Of a DNA stretch of 64,000 nt, positions 32,731 to 41,602 are shown in pieces. The position numbers were made by a program, and so were the translations under genes. The stretch spans positions 18,177 to 82,176 of the forward strand of contig NZ_JBCGDC010000019.1 of NCBI RefSeq assembly GCF_042237075.1, in the 5' to 3' direction. This DNA comes from Polymorphospora lycopeni (GTDB taxonomy: Bacteria > Actinomycetota > Actinomycetes > Mycobacteriales > Micromonosporaceae). The notes under the pieces were generated by a model. The model saw nothing but the letters and a program-made list of their open reading frames with translations, searched no databases and was not told the DNA's origin. The first letter of the stretch is position 1. Each line of letters starts with the position of its first letter.

Positions 32731-32768
32731 GGGCCGGTGGAACCGCACGTACGCGGTCCCACCGGCCC
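32731..32768. terminator. intrinsic terminator-like hairpin
   Basis: A 16-bp stem (32731-32746 with 32753-32768, one mismatch, 6-nt loop) stands 22 bp downstream of the FN3-protein stop codon and would end that leftward transcript. Confidence 0.75.
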
Positions 32769-32789
32769 CGGTGGGTCGGTCAGATCAGG

Positions 32790-34943
32790 TCAGGCGCCCT
32801 TCCCCGTCTGGATGAAGCCCTCGTGGTGGCCGAGGATGATCCCTCCCGTAGGATGCCGCCACGCGACGTACCCGGTCCTCGGGTCGATCACCTCGAGCCG
32901 TACCAGGTTGCAGTGTGACAGCGGAATGAGAAGCCGGCTACGGGGTGCGATGGTGGCGGCCCGCTGGAGCAGGTTGCCGTTGATGTCCTTGTACCACGCC
33001 TCCAGGGTCTGGTAGCCGACGTTCTCGAAGTCGAGCGCGGCGAGCAACGGGTAGTTGCTGGTCCGCGCCACCGTGAGGTCCGTCGAGTAGGTGCGGCCGT
33101 CCGGGGCGTACGCGGTCAGCGTGTAGGTCACGTTGCCGTCGTGCGTGCCACCCCCGACGCTGCCCTCCCAGGTGCCCACACCGCCGTACGGGATGTCGGA
33201 GAGGGTGGTACCGCCCCTCCTGACCACCACCCGGTCCGCCCCGGTCACGCGCCAGGTGAGGTTGACCGAGGTGTTGGCGCACGCGTGCACGGCAGTCGCC
33301 GACGAGGTGAAGTGGTCGACCTTCGGCCGGCCCGTTGTCCAGGCGGTGCCGTCGGCGGACGAACCCAGCTCGTGGCCGGACCGGCGGGGATAAACGCCGA
33401 AGTCGTACCGGGTCGTGGCGCTCAGACCCGTGATCGTGTACGTCATCTGGCCGGTTCCCGGGTTCGCCGCCAGCACCACGGTCGTGGCCGGGTTCGTGCT
33501 GCCGACCGGCCGCCAGGCGACGACGTACTCGGCCTCGTTGTCGGCGTTGTCCTGCCAGCTGATCGTGATCGTCGAGTCGGTCCGGCCGGTCACGGTCAGC
33601 CCGGTCGGGTTGGCTAGCCGGGGCAGCAGGGTCGTGGCGCAGACCTCCGCCGCCGCCTCGGAGACCACGTTGAACGCGATGACCCGGTAGCAGTAGCGGG
33701 TGCCCGGGGTCAGGTCCCGGTCGGTCGTCCCGGTCGCCGGTACGGTGGCACGCCAGATCTCGGTCCAGGGGCCACCGGCCACCGACCGCTCGACCCGGTA
33801 GCCGTCCTCGGTGGTCGAGTTGTCCCGCCAGCCCAACGAGATGCTGGTCGCCTTGATGCCCCATTCGCCGAACGGCAGGATGGTGGGCGCGACGACCGGT
33901 GCCGGCAGCGTGTAGTCCCGGCAGCCGAGTTCCGTGTTGACCGTCCCGTACGACCGGTTGATGGCGTACGCGCAGATCCGGTGTGGTCCCGGCACCATCG
34001 TCGCCGGCAGGTCCGCGATGTCGAAGCCGCGCGCGGTGCCGTACCGCGGGTCCAGGTCGGAACGGTGACCGTCCGCGATCACGCTACGGACCCAGGTGCC
34101 GTCGTGGTAGAGGTCGACCTGGGTCGGGGTCGTCAGCTCGTCGGGGTCGACCGACCAGCCGCGCACCCGCACCTTGTCGCCGACCCGGGTGACCTCGTCG
34201 AGGGCGCCGAACGGGTTGTGCCGCACCGAGTACGTGTGGCACCCGAGCACCTTGTCCGCACCGGCTCCGACGTTGACGGCCCGTACGCAGACGGTGTGGT
34301 CGCCGTCGGTCGGCCGCTCCGGCACCGAGATGCTGAAGCCACGGGCGGTGCCGTACGCCGGGTAGTCGGCCAACGTTCCGGGCAGCTGCTGGTTCGCGAG
34401 CTTGCCGCCGACGAGCTGGTCACCGTGGTAGACCCGGACCTCGACGGCGGCGTTAGTGTCGCCGTCGACGGCCCAGCCGCGCAGCGTCAGCGACGTGCCG
34501 ACCCGCTCCAGCGGTTCCAGTATGCCGACCGGGTCGACCGCGACGTTCAGCGTCCGGCAGCCGATCCCCGCGTCGTGGCCCGCACCGTTGTTGATCGCGG
34601 TGGCACACACGTTCGCGCCGGCCACCGCCGGCACGGTGCCCGCGAACTGGCCGTTGGCGGCGGTCGTCACCGATCCGACCTTCCGGCCGCCGATGCTGAT
34701 GTTGACCAGGACGTTGCCGCCGTCCGCGTCTTCGGCCCAGCCGGTCACCTGGATACCGGCCGGCACCCGGGTCGCCGTGCTCAGGCTGCCGATCGGGGGC
34801 AGGCCGGGGCCACCGGGGTCGCAGGCCGGCGGCGGGTTCGGCCGTTCGCAGAAGGGCCCGGCGTGGGCAGGTGTCGCCTGCACCACGAGTCCCCCCGTCG
34901 TGGCGAGCGCCGCGAACATCGCGGCACGGATACGTCTTCTCAC
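32790..34943 (-). CDS. secreted multidomain protein with Ig-like and fibronectin type III repeats
   Basis: The ~717-aa product starts at GTG 34943 (GAGGGAG upstream), giving VRRRIRAAMFAALATTGGLV as signal peptide with cleavage after ATPAHA. The mature protein starts Cys/Pro-rich, then has three ~100-aa repeats each with a GW(A/S)xD core (VTGWAEDADGG, LRGWAVDGDTN, VRGWSVDPDEL), two FN3 domains (ISLGWRDNSTTEDGYRVER; ITISWQDNADNEAEYVVAW), a further beta domain and a C-terminal HPTGGIILGHHEGFI. No catalytic domain is visible, so an adhesive or cell-surface/matrix role is inferred. Confidence 0.78.
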   Translation of the reverse strand: MRRRIRAAMFAALATTGGLVVQATPAHAGPFCERPNPPPACDPGGPGLPPIGSLSTATRVPAGIQVTGWAEDADGGNVLVNISIGGRKVGSVTTAANGQFAGTVPAVAGANVCATAINNGAGHDAGIGCRTLNVAVDPVGILEPLERVGTSLTLRGWAVDGDTNAAVEVRVYHGDQLVGGKLANQQLPGTLADYPAYGTARGFSISVPERPTDGDHTVCVRAVNVGAGADKVLGCHTYSVRHNPFGALDEVTRVGDKVRVRGWSVDPDELTTPTQVDLYHDGTWVRSVIADGHRSDLDPRYGTARGFDIADLPATMVPGPHRICAYAINRSYGTVNTELGCRDYTLPAPVVAPTILPFGEWGIKATSISLGWRDNSTTEDGYRVERSVAGGPWTEIWRATVPATGTTDRDLTPGTRYCYRVIAFNVVSEAAAEVCATTLLPRLANPTGLTVTGRTDSTITISWQDNADNEAEYVVAWRPVGSTNPATTVVLAANPGTGQMTYTITGLSATTRYDFGVYPRRSGHELGSSADGTAWTTGRPKVDHFTSSATAVHACANTSVNLTWRVTGADRVVVRRGGTTLSDIPYGGVGTWEGSVGGGTHDGNVTYTLTAYAPDGRTYSTDLTVARTSNYPLLAALDFENVGYQTLEAWYKDINGNLLQRAATIAPRSRLLIPLSHCNLVRLEVIDPRTGYVAWRHPTGGIILGHHEGFIQTGKGA

Positions 34944-35094
34944 TAGCTCCCTCTCTTGTGGAGAGGGCGGCGCCCCCCCGGACCGCCCGAGCCGCTCTAT
35001 CCATTCTGGACAGGCGTCGGCCATGCCGAGGCTGTCATGTGGATCTCCGAACGGCCGACGACTATCGGTTCGCCGACAATGTGGGGAACGCCAC

Positions 35095-35560
35095 TCAGAA
35101 TCTCTTGCGTCCCGCCGGGCGACTGCCCACAGTGGCGGGCCGCCGACGGTTCAGCAGGACCGCGCCGGCGCGGCACCACGCGAGCAGGTCGGCCGGGGCG
35201 GTCTCGGGGTCACCGCCGGCGGCTCGGACGGTGGCGTAGGTGTGCAGGGTCTTGAGGGCGGCCACGGTGCGGGCCCGCCACGCCGGCGCCTGGGAGTGGT
35301 GGTCGAACTGGACCGGGATCTGCCGGTCGAGGGTCAACACGAGCAGCGGAACCGGCCTTCGATCTGCGCCGGCACCTCCCGGAACGTGTCCGGTACCGGT
35401 TCGGCAGTACCAGGATGAGGTCGCCGTAGCTGAGGACGGTGTCGGGTGTGGTGTTGGTGAAGCGGGTTCCGGCGGAACGTCTTGGTCAACACCCCAATCG
35501 CCACCCGATCCGGCAACCTGTCCCGCGCCGCCCTGACGATACGAGGCTCCCCCAGCCACG
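35095..35560 (-). pseudogene. IS4-like transposase start and unidentified coding debris
   Basis: On the minus strand, LPDRVAIGVLTKTF near 35480-35525 matches the N-terminus of actinobacterial IS4-type transposases, but the frame is lost immediately after. Further along, the frame ending at 35095 reads DRQIPVQFDHHSQAPAWRAR and then TVAALKTLHTYATV, which looks coding-like but is unknown to me. No intact gene spans the region. It is a degraded insertion site upstream of the carboxypeptidase gene. Confidence 0.45.
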
Positions 35561-35869
35561 ACGGAACACACTGAGCTTAAGGAAGCGGCATTGGGCCTTA
35601 GGTCTGGGGTCCGACCGGGGTCAACCAACGCGACACCACCTCGACCGCCATGAAACTCAAGATTTTCTCAAGTGGCTCCGCCTGGGAGCGATCCAATTCA
35701 CCGAGGACTTTAGGTTTGCCATACGTCAATTGGCGTGGCCACCTCACCGAACCGGCCGTACGCAGGCGATGTGCACTCAGAAGGAGCAGGTTAATCATGG
35801 GAGCCGGGCAACCGAATGACGCCCGAATGATGAACCGGACACTGAACTTCTTCACCTAGAGGAGATCTG
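35561..35869 (+). other. upstream region of the M14 carboxypeptidase gene
   Basis: I see no gene here. A ribosome-binding site AGAGGAG lies just before the ATG at 35870, and the lower GC content of 35640-35720 would suit a promoter. No repeat or operator stands out. Confidence 0.4.
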
Positions 35870-37075
35870 ATGAACCGACGTCTTTTGCTGTCGACAACTG
35901 TCGCAACAATGTGTGCCGTAACCCTGTTCGCGCCGGCCTCGGCAGCGGAGAACGGAAACGCCAACTGCGAGAATCTGCCCGGTAATCCTTCCGCCTCCGG
36001 CTGGACGAACTACGAGGAGCTCGGCAAGCAACTCGCCCAGATCGAGGCGACCAGCCACGGCCGCGTCGACGTGGACGTCATCGGACAGTCCCAGCGGGGC
36101 CGGGACATCTACGCGGCCCGGGTCGGCACCGGTGACCGCGTGCTCCTGATCACGAGCGAGATCCACGGCAACGAGAAGACCGGCACCGAGGCGCTGCTGA
36201 GCATGCTCAAGACCCTCGGGTCCAGCGGCAGCCCGCAGGCCCAGTTGATCCGCGAGAACCTGACCGTCGTCGCCGTCCCGAAGTTCAACCCCGACGCTGC
36301 GGAGCTGAACCGTCGGCAGAACGACTTCCCGTGGAGCGAGGCGGTCGAGAAGTTCCCGCAGCTGGCCGGGACGACTCCGCCGTACTACTACAGCAACGGC
36401 GCACAGGGCTTCGACGTCAACCGCGACTTCAGTGCGGACCTCACCGCCGAGCCGTCGCCGGCGACTCGGCCCGCGAACGAGACCCTCCCCGGCATGTTCG
36501 TGACCAACGAGTCCCGGGCGCTGCGTGACCTGTACGTCGACCTGCGCAACGAGTTCGGCAAGGTCGATACCTACGTCGACCTGCACCACATGGGCCCGTG
36601 CAACCAGAACAACGACAGCGACCAGTACGTGACGGTGGCCCTGGACTTTCCGCCGCTCGGCTCCGAGATCGACGGCAACCCGCGGTACGCCGACTGGCCG
36701 CTGCTCGACCAGGACAGCTCCCGTCGGCACGCGCTTGCCGCCGCCCAGGGCATGATCCAGCACGGCGGCAACGGCAACGCCCAGAACTCGCCGTTCGTCG
36801 GCGGGGTCAGCCAGTACGTGCACTACCAGGTCGCCGACGGGTACAGCTTCGACCGCGACTACGCCGGGCAGGCCCGGTCGGCGTTCGCCCTCAACGGCAG
36901 CGCGACCGTCCTGTTCGAGGTGCGCGGCCAGTCCCACGCCTGGGGCCAGAAGCAGAAGGGCCAGCTGACCAAGGCCGTCGAGGCCGGCATCGTCGGGATC
37001 GCCGAGCGGATGGCGGATGGGTCCGTCGACAACCTGAACCACGCCGATTTCTACCAGCTGCCCAAGTACTGGTGA
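35870..37075 (+). CDS. secreted zinc carboxypeptidase (M14 family)
   Basis: The 401-aa product has a Sec signal peptide (cleavage near PASA|AE, residue 26). Metallocarboxypeptidase residues are all present: zinc ligands His99 and Glu102 (EIHGNEKTG), substrate-binding Asn184-Arg185 (FDVNRDF), zinc ligand His239 (DLHHMG) and catalytic Glu350 (LFEVRG). It should trim C-terminal amino acids from peptides outside the cell. It is monocistronic, with an AGAGGAG ribosome-binding site and a strong terminator hairpin 43 bp after the stop. Confidence 0.92.
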   Translation: MNRRLLLSTTVATMCAVTLFAPASAAENGNANCENLPGNPSASGWTNYEELGKQLAQIEATSHGRVDVDVIGQSQRGRDIYAARVGTGDRVLLITSEIHGNEKTGTEALLSMLKTLGSSGSPQAQLIRENLTVVAVPKFNPDAAELNRRQNDFPWSEAVEKFPQLAGTTPPYYYSNGAQGFDVNRDFSADLTAEPSPATRPANETLPGMFVTNESRALRDLYVDLRNEFGKVDTYVDLHHMGPCNQNNDSDQYVTVALDFPPLGSEIDGNPRYADWPLLDQDSSRRHALAAAQGMIQHGGNGNAQNSPFVGGVSQYVHYQVADGYSFDRDYAGQARSAFALNGSATVLFEVRGQSHAWGQKQKGQLTKAVEAGIVGIAERMADGSVDNLNHADFYQLPKYW

Positions 37076-37117
37076 GGCCGTAGAGCCGGTACGGCAGCCA
37101 GCCGCACCGGGTGATCA

Positions 37118-37161
37118 CGCCCGGAGGCCACTTCCCAGCGATGGGGGGTGGCCTCCGGGCG
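37118..37161. terminator. intrinsic terminator-like hairpin
   Basis: CGCCCGGAGGCCAC (37118-37131) pairs perfectly with 37148-37161 across a 16-nt loop, 43 bp downstream of the carboxypeptidase stop. Confidence 0.8.
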
Positions 37162-37446
37162 TCGTGAGGTCGCCGGCAGGGTTCGCCGTGACGGTCATGC
37201 CGCCGCCGGGGTGGTGCGGTGTCGGGATCGACGCCCAGGGCTGTACACCAGCGTTTGCCGAGGGCGAGCATGGCGTCGGTGTCGTCGTCGGTGACCTTGT
37301 GCGTCGCGCCAGATCCGGGTCAGGGGTCCGGGCGTGACGCACGCCAGCAGCCGGGGAGCCTTCCTCGCGGCCGGATGATCCGGGAAGATGCACCCGGCAC
37401 CAGCAACCGGGCTTCCGTATCGCCACCTATCCGGACATCGCGATAG
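37162..37446 (-). other. non-coding or decayed sequence
   Basis: Short minus-strand stretches such as DAMLALGKRWCTALGVDPD look like an eroded gene, but frames change and no start or stop fits. I can support no feature here. Confidence 0.3.
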
Positions 37447-37665
37447 TCACTCGTCGTCGGGGCCGACCCAGAACAGACCGCGCTCAGTCAGATCGGGGGC
37501 ATACTCCAGCACGATGTACCAGCCAGGGCGGTCGTCGGGCGGCCGGACGCCGCGCGACGCGGCGTAGGCAGTCAGCTCGTGCGTGTCGAGGTCGTGCACC
37601 CGCTCGTTCAGCGCGGCCAGGGTTGCGGGGTCGGCCCACACCTGGCGGTCGTCAGCGTCGATCAT
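37447..37665 (-). CDS. small acidic protein, candidate immunity protein of the deaminase toxin
   Basis: The 72-aa product is strongly acidic and starts at ATG 37665, overlapping the toxin gene by 14 bp in a different frame. It contains HELTAYAASRGV and a beta-rich C-terminal GWYIVLEYAPDLTERGLFWV, a pattern compatible with small Imm-type inhibitors. I do not recognise a specific Imm family. The overlap and position directly after a DNA-deaminase toxin gene are the main evidence for an immunity role. Confidence 0.55.
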   Translation of the reverse strand: MIDADDRQVWADPATLAALNERVHDLDTHELTAYAASRGVRPPDDRPGWYIVLEYAPDLTERGLFWVGPDDE

Positions 37666-38071
37666 CGGTCAGTCCCTCCCCGGTCCCTTTGAAGTCCCAC
37701 AGCCGCACGGACCCGTTGCCGTACACCTGGTAGACGGTCACCCGGTAACCTACCGGCAGCGTCGCCTTGAGGTTCTCGGTGCAGCCGTCCTCGCCCTGAC
37801 AGGGTCGCATGTTCATGTAGAGAACCGCCGAGCGCACGCCGTGCCGGCGCATGTACGCGGTCGCGTTCGACTCCACGTGGTGAACGAAACGCATCGACCG
37901 GCGCGGCGCGGCAAGATCTTCCGCCGCACCGGTGTCACCCGGCCCGACGAGAGGCGTCAGAGGTCGCCCGTCCACGTCGTACAAACGCCCTGCGGCCACA
38001 TCCCGCCCGACGTACCGACGGATTTCTTCGACTGCGGAACGGTTCGGTGGTATTCGAGCCGGTGCTGTCAC
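37652..38071 (-). CDS. SCP1.201/DddA-like cytidine deaminase toxin
   Basis: The 139-aa product shows the core of the SCP1.201-like deaminase family, to which the double-stranded DNA cytosine deaminase DddA belongs: zinc/catalytic His65-Val66-Glu67 (HVESNATAYMR), strand LYMNMRPC with Cys91, then Cys97 (PCQGEDGC), and TLPVGYRVTVYQV. The N-terminal GRLYDVDGRPLTPLVGPGD is typical of actinobacterial members. There is no long secretion module; a small coiled-coil gene precedes it and a small acidic gene overlaps its end. Predicted activity is deamination of cytosine in target DNA. The start is GTG 38071 without a clear ribosome-binding site, so coupling to the gene upstream (35-nt gap) is likely. 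Confidence 0.8.
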   Translation of the reverse strand: MTAPARIPPNRSAVEEIRRYVGRDVAAGRLYDVDGRPLTPLVGPGDTGAAEDLAAPRRSMRFVHHVESNATAYMRRHGVRSAVLYMNMRPCQGEDGCTENLKATLPVGYRVTVYQVYGNGSVRLWDFKGTGEGLTDDRR

Positions 38072-38106
38072 GGGTGCCGGGACGACCCTCTGTCCGCCAC
38101 CCGAAG

Positions 38107-38463
38107 TCAGTTTCCCGAGCTACCGGCCCTTCTCGCCTCGCCGATCGCCGCCTCGACCTGCTCCCTGGCAGCGTCGACGTGCTGACCAACCCCGGCCAGG
38201 ACCTGAAGGATCGCATCCAGCCTGGCCAGCAGAGGCCCAGGATCGCCACCGTGCAGGACCGCCGCGGCCTTCTGCTTGGCCTGGTCGACCTGCCCAATAC
38301 AACCACCGACTCCAGCACGGATCCCGTTGAGCTTCTCCATCACTGGGCGGAGCATCGCGACGGTTTCCTGCGGGGTCGACTGCCGCGGGACGGCAGCCAA
38401 GACCGTTGTGGCCTCACCCGCCAGGACAGCCAGGCCCCCGATCTCCGTCTGGACCTGCGGCAA
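38107..38463 (-). CDS. small helical (WXG100-size/DUF6244-like) protein preceding the deaminase toxin
   Basis: The 118-aa product is predicted almost entirely helical: IGGLAVLAGEATTVLAAVP, then a central helix, and HVDAAREQVEAAIGEARRAG at the end, without a transmembrane segment. Start TTG 38463 follows AGGA by five bases; no ATG/GTG is available in frame upstream. Small helical proteins of this type commonly precede SCP1.201 deaminases in Micromonosporaceae (from memory; DUF6244-like). It may be a secretion partner of a type VII-like route or a chaperone. It is the first gene of the three-gene toxin module. Confidence 0.6.
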   Translation of the reverse strand: MPQVQTEIGGLAVLAGEATTVLAAVPRQSTPQETVAMLRPVMEKLNGIRAGVGGCIGQVDQAKQKAAAVLHGGDPGPLLARLDAILQVLAGVGQHVDAAREQVEAAIGEARRAGSSGN

Positions 38464-38488
38464 GATCGTCCTGAGCGTCGACGACGTA

Positions 38489-38514
38489 CCGAGGGCTGAT
38501 CCCTCAGCCCTCGG
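38489..38514. terminator. intrinsic terminator-like hairpin
   Basis: CCGAGGGCTGA (38489-38499) pairs perfectly with 38504-38514 (4-nt loop) between the WGR-protein stop and the toxin module, so the two leftward units are separated. Confidence 0.75.
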
Positions 38515-38584
38515 TCAATTCCCGCGTTGGTGGGACCGTCGCGCGACGCCAGCCGGCAGGTTCGGGGGGCTTGGGTCCCTGGTG

Positions 38585-40006
38585 TCACCGCAGGCGGCGG
38601 ATGTCGCCGTATGCGCGGTAGAAGCCGCCCCGGCCGGCCTCGCGGACGTCGGTGACCAGGTAGCGCGCCCCGGGCTCGCGGATGCCCTTGGGGAACTGCA
38701 CCGACCAGCCCCGGTGGTAGCCGGTGCTGAGCACGTGCACCCGCAGCCGGCCGCCCTCCTCCACGCACTCCACCATCACGCCGTTGCTGGCGTCGGCGAC
38801 CACCTCGACCTGGGTCACCGCAGCCGGCTCCGGCATCCGGGTGGGGGCCTTGACGTCGACCACGTCGGGCACGTTGCCCTCCTCAGCCGCCCGGATCGCC
38901 GGCTCGCTGGCGTCGATGCAGGCGAGTTGGCCGCTGGTGGTCACCACGTAGAGCCGCTGGTCGTGGTACTGCATCGAGTACGCCGAGCCGCAGCCGGTGC
39001 CGAGCTTCCACAGCCGGGTGCCGTCGGCGGCGAAGCAGTAGATCGAGGACTGGCTGTCGCCGGCGAAGACGTACCGGCCGTCCTCGGCGGTGGCGCAGGA
39101 GAAGACCGGCGCGTCGGCGCGGTACGTCTGGGCGGCGCGGCCGTTCTTGCCGATCCGGACCACCTCGCGGGTCGCGGTGCCGGCGAAGACGGCGTCGCGC
39201 TCCTGCCAGCCGAACAGCACCGAGCCGGTACGGGTGTGCCACTGCTCCTGTCCGGTGCGCCAGTCGTACCGGCTGACGCCGGTGGAGTCGCCGTGGTAGA
39301 CGGCGTCGGTGTCGCAGCGGACCATCCAGGCCGATTTGCCGCGCCCACCCCGGCGCCAGAGGAACTCGTCCTCGTGGTCGATGGCGGCGATGCCGCCGTC
39401 GGCGTCGGAGACCCCGAGTACGCCGTCGTGGATGTCCAGCCAGTAGATGTCGATGTCGGGGGCGATGGCGTACGCCACTCGGGGGATCTTGCCGGAGAGG
39501 TCGTAGACGTTGCCGTCATCGCAGCCGGCGTAGATCCAGGCGTCGTCGGCGACGATGCACTTGACCCCGTCGGGGAGGCGGACCTGGTCCAGGACTCGGG
39601 CGTCGTGGTCAAGTGTGGTGATCACACCGCGCTCGTTGCCCACCATGCAGGTGCGGCCGTCGATGAAGATGCCGAACGCGGGGGCACCGGAGTTGTACCG
39701 CCAGAGCACCGGGGCGGTGCGGGCGGTCGAGCGGGTGCTGACGATCTGCCGCCGGGAGACGGACCGCTTCTGGCGCACGCCGCGCACCGCCGGGGCGTAC
39801 CCCTTGCGGACCTTCTCGCCGATCTTCTTCGCGGCGGCGGCCCGCGCCCGCGCATTGTCGGGGTAGCCGGTGGTCTTCACCTGGCCCTGGTCGCCGATCC
39901 GGCCGTAGCTCACGGTCAGGGTGGTGTCGTCGACCACCACCTCGTAGAACTTGTGCGCTCCACCGTCCGATTCGGACAGTTCGAGGTAGGTCGTCTCCTG
40001 CGACAT
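38585..40006 (-). CDS. WGR domain plus PQQ-like beta-propeller protein
   Basis: The 473-aa product starts at ATG 40006 (CGGAGGA upstream). Residues ~1-80 form a WGR domain (YEVVVDDTTLTVSYGRIGDQGQVKT), a nucleic-acid-linked module best known from PARPs. Then comes a beta-propeller of repeated blades (CIVADDAWIYAGCDDGNVYDLSGKI; AVYHGDSTGVSRYDW; YVFAGDSQSSIYCFAADGTRLW). It is cytoplasmic, with no signal peptide. WGR-propeller proteins occur widely in actinomycetes, with no proven function; a DNA-status sensor or scaffold is possible. It lies next to, but is terminator-separated from, the deaminase module. Confidence 0.8.
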   Translation of the reverse strand: MSQETTYLELSESDGGAHKFYEVVVDDTTLTVSYGRIGDQGQVKTTGYPDNARARAAAAKKIGEKVRKGYAPAVRGVRQKRSVSRRQIVSTRSTARTAPVLWRYNSGAPAFGIFIDGRTCMVGNERGVITTLDHDARVLDQVRLPDGVKCIVADDAWIYAGCDDGNVYDLSGKIPRVAYAIAPDIDIYWLDIHDGVLGVSDADGGIAAIDHEDEFLWRRGGRGKSAWMVRCDTDAVYHGDSTGVSRYDWRTGQEQWHTRTGSVLFGWQERDAVFAGTATREVVRIGKNGRAAQTYRADAPVFSCATAEDGRYVFAGDSQSSIYCFAADGTRLWKLGTGCGSAYSMQYHDQRLYVVTTSGQLACIDASEPAIRAAEEGNVPDVVDVKAPTRMPEPAAVTQVEVVADASNGVMVECVEEGGRLRVHVLSTGYHRGWSVQFPKGIREPGARYLVTDVREAGRGGFYRAYGDIRRLR

Positions 40007-40186
40007 GCGGGTCCTCCGAGGGGGTCGGCGCCGGCCCTGACCGGGTGGCGTGCCCACGCTAACCGCTCCCACCGACAAGATCCGCACCTCGGTCTTGCGT
40101 CTGAGGCGCGGGTTGAGCGGCAGGTCCCCACCGGACCTTGGTGCGACCTGTGCTACCCCGCCGGCCGCACCAGGGACCAGCCGATG

Positions 40187-40600
40187 TCAGAGCGGGATGA
40201 CGCGGCTGCGGCGGTCGGCGGTGGCTTGGTCGAGGCCGGTGGAGTCCAGCTCCAGCAGCTGCACGACCGGGTCCAGGTTCACGCCGGCCGGGAAGAGGGA
40301 TGCTGATGGTCCCGTTGACCGGTGACCCCTGTGTCGTGGCGCTCCACTGGCCTCGTACGACGTTGCTGTCGGGGCCGGTCGCGACGATCTGTGCCTGTAG
40401 GGCCTTCTGAGTGCCGGTCGTGCCGATCGCCGCGCTGAACGAGCCGGTCGACGGATCCTCGGTGACCGACAGTTTGACGCCGTTGGCCACGTTGACCACG
40501 GCCGCGATGGTCAGGCCACGGACCGCGAACGACAGCTCGGCGGATCTATCCGCGTCGTCGAGCCCGGTCACGCGGTAGCCGACCCGCTCGCGAGCCCCTG
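40187..40600 (-). pseudogene. frameshifted fragment of an unknown protein
   Basis: The minus strand encodes SFAVRGLTIAAVVNVANG, DPSTGSFSAAIGTTGTQKAL and GPDSNVVRGQWSATTQGSP in one frame; the coding look then continues in another frame (FPAGVNLDPVVQLLELDSTG, up to TGA 40187-40189). A single frameshift near 40300 would join them. I do not recognise the family and no start codon context is evident. The rest of the gap 40007-40911 holds only the repeat at 40693. Confidence 0.4.
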
Positions 40601-40692
40601 CGAATCGCCGCGAACAGTTCGACCTTCGACATCTTCGACATCGGCGGCATCGGCGGACCTCCGCCCCGACCAGCCGATGCTCCCACCGCGCC

Positions 40693-40770
40693 GGTGGCGC
40701 CGAAACTCGCTTACATCGACTCACCCGATCGAGGCCGCTGTCCGGTGGCGCTCATACCCAGTAACAAACC
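40693..40770 (+). repeat. direct repeat flanking the zinc-ribbon gene, copy 1
   Basis: GGCGCCGAAACTC followed by TTACATCGACTC, and a second GGTGGCGCT about 51 bp later, are repeated at 41404-41480 with the same internal spacing (52 bp). The two copies bracket the gene 40912-41325. Confidence 0.5.
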
Positions 40771-40911
40771 CAAGGTCAAGGCCCATGCCAACGATCCAAA
40801 GCGTGAGAGTACGCGTGTCGATCAAGAAGCACGAATGATCGTGAAAGGCATTCGCGCGGGAACGCGCGACGCGCTGGCGGCTGCTTCGTATGCTGCGCCC
40901 CAGGAGGTCAC

Positions 40912-41325
40912 ATGACGAACGCTGAACTGATCGATCGACTGATCGAGGAGACTGCCCAAGCACCTGACTGGCGTGGCGGCCTTGCCCGTCCAGGGCACCT
41001 CCCCCTGTTCAACAGCTTGGGACCCGTCATGTACTTGACCCCGGCGGGCGATGTCGTCATGAATGACGAGGAGGACGGCCCGTTGCGGCTGGCCGATCAA
41101 GCCGAGCGCGACTTCGCGCTGGCCAGAGCCGCTGAGCAGTATCCGGAACTTGCTTACCTGAAGCCTTTGCGGCCGCAACTCGCAGCCACCTGCGACCGAT
41201 GCTGCGGCCGGGGCAAGGTGACGCTCTCGCAGGGGACGATCTTGCCCTGGCGCGATGGACAGGAACCCGAGTGGGTCTTGTACTGCCCGGGGTGCAACAG
41301 CCTCGGATGGACCGTGACCGGCTGA
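40912..41325 (+). CDS. small zinc-ribbon protein of unknown function
   Basis: The 137-aa product starts at ATG 40912 behind AGGAGG. The N-terminal half is helical and acidic. The C-terminal half holds paired Cys motifs CDRCC (94-98) and CPGC (125-128), about 30 residues apart, which would form one zinc ribbon. It is probably a cytoplasmic nucleic-acid or protein-binding factor. It stands alone between two copies of a short direct repeat (40693, 41404), suggesting it arrived as a unit. Confidence 0.7.
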   Translation: MTNAELIDRLIEETAQAPDWRGGLARPGHLPLFNSLGPVMYLTPAGDVVMNDEEDGPLRLADQAERDFALARAAEQYPELAYLKPLRPQLAATCDRCCGRGKVTLSQGTILPWRDGQEPEWVLYCPGCNSLGWTVTG

Positions 41326-41403
41326 CCTCTGCACCCGCCCCGCTGCCCGGCAGTAGCGTCTGGCCGGCCTGGTCGACCTTCCGCGTGCAAGGGTCACCGC
41401 GAC

Positions 41404-41480
41404 TGGCGCCGAAACTCATTGACACCGACTCCGACCGGAAGTCGGTGGCGCTGAAAGCAACTGACATCCGGCGCCCGAAC
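41404..41480 (+). repeat. direct repeat flanking the zinc-ribbon gene, copy 2
   Basis: This is the counterpart of 40693-40770, sharing TGGCGCCGAAACTC, the CGACTC block and the later GGTGGCGCT. Between the shared blocks the two copies differ. Confidence 0.5.
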
Positions 41481-41602
41481 GCGCTAACAAACTCAACCCG
41501 CCGTACTCGCAAACCAAGCCGCCGTGCCGGAACCCGCCTCCAGCCCGGCGGCCGTTTGCCGGCAACGGTAGCCCGCCCCGGCCGCCCTGACTGATCGGCG
41601 GC

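Noticed and set aside
37447..38463. Ordinary toxin-antitoxin (VapBC/RelBE type) operon
   Set aside because: The central protein has the HVE...PCxxxxxC deaminase layout, not a PIN or RelE fold.
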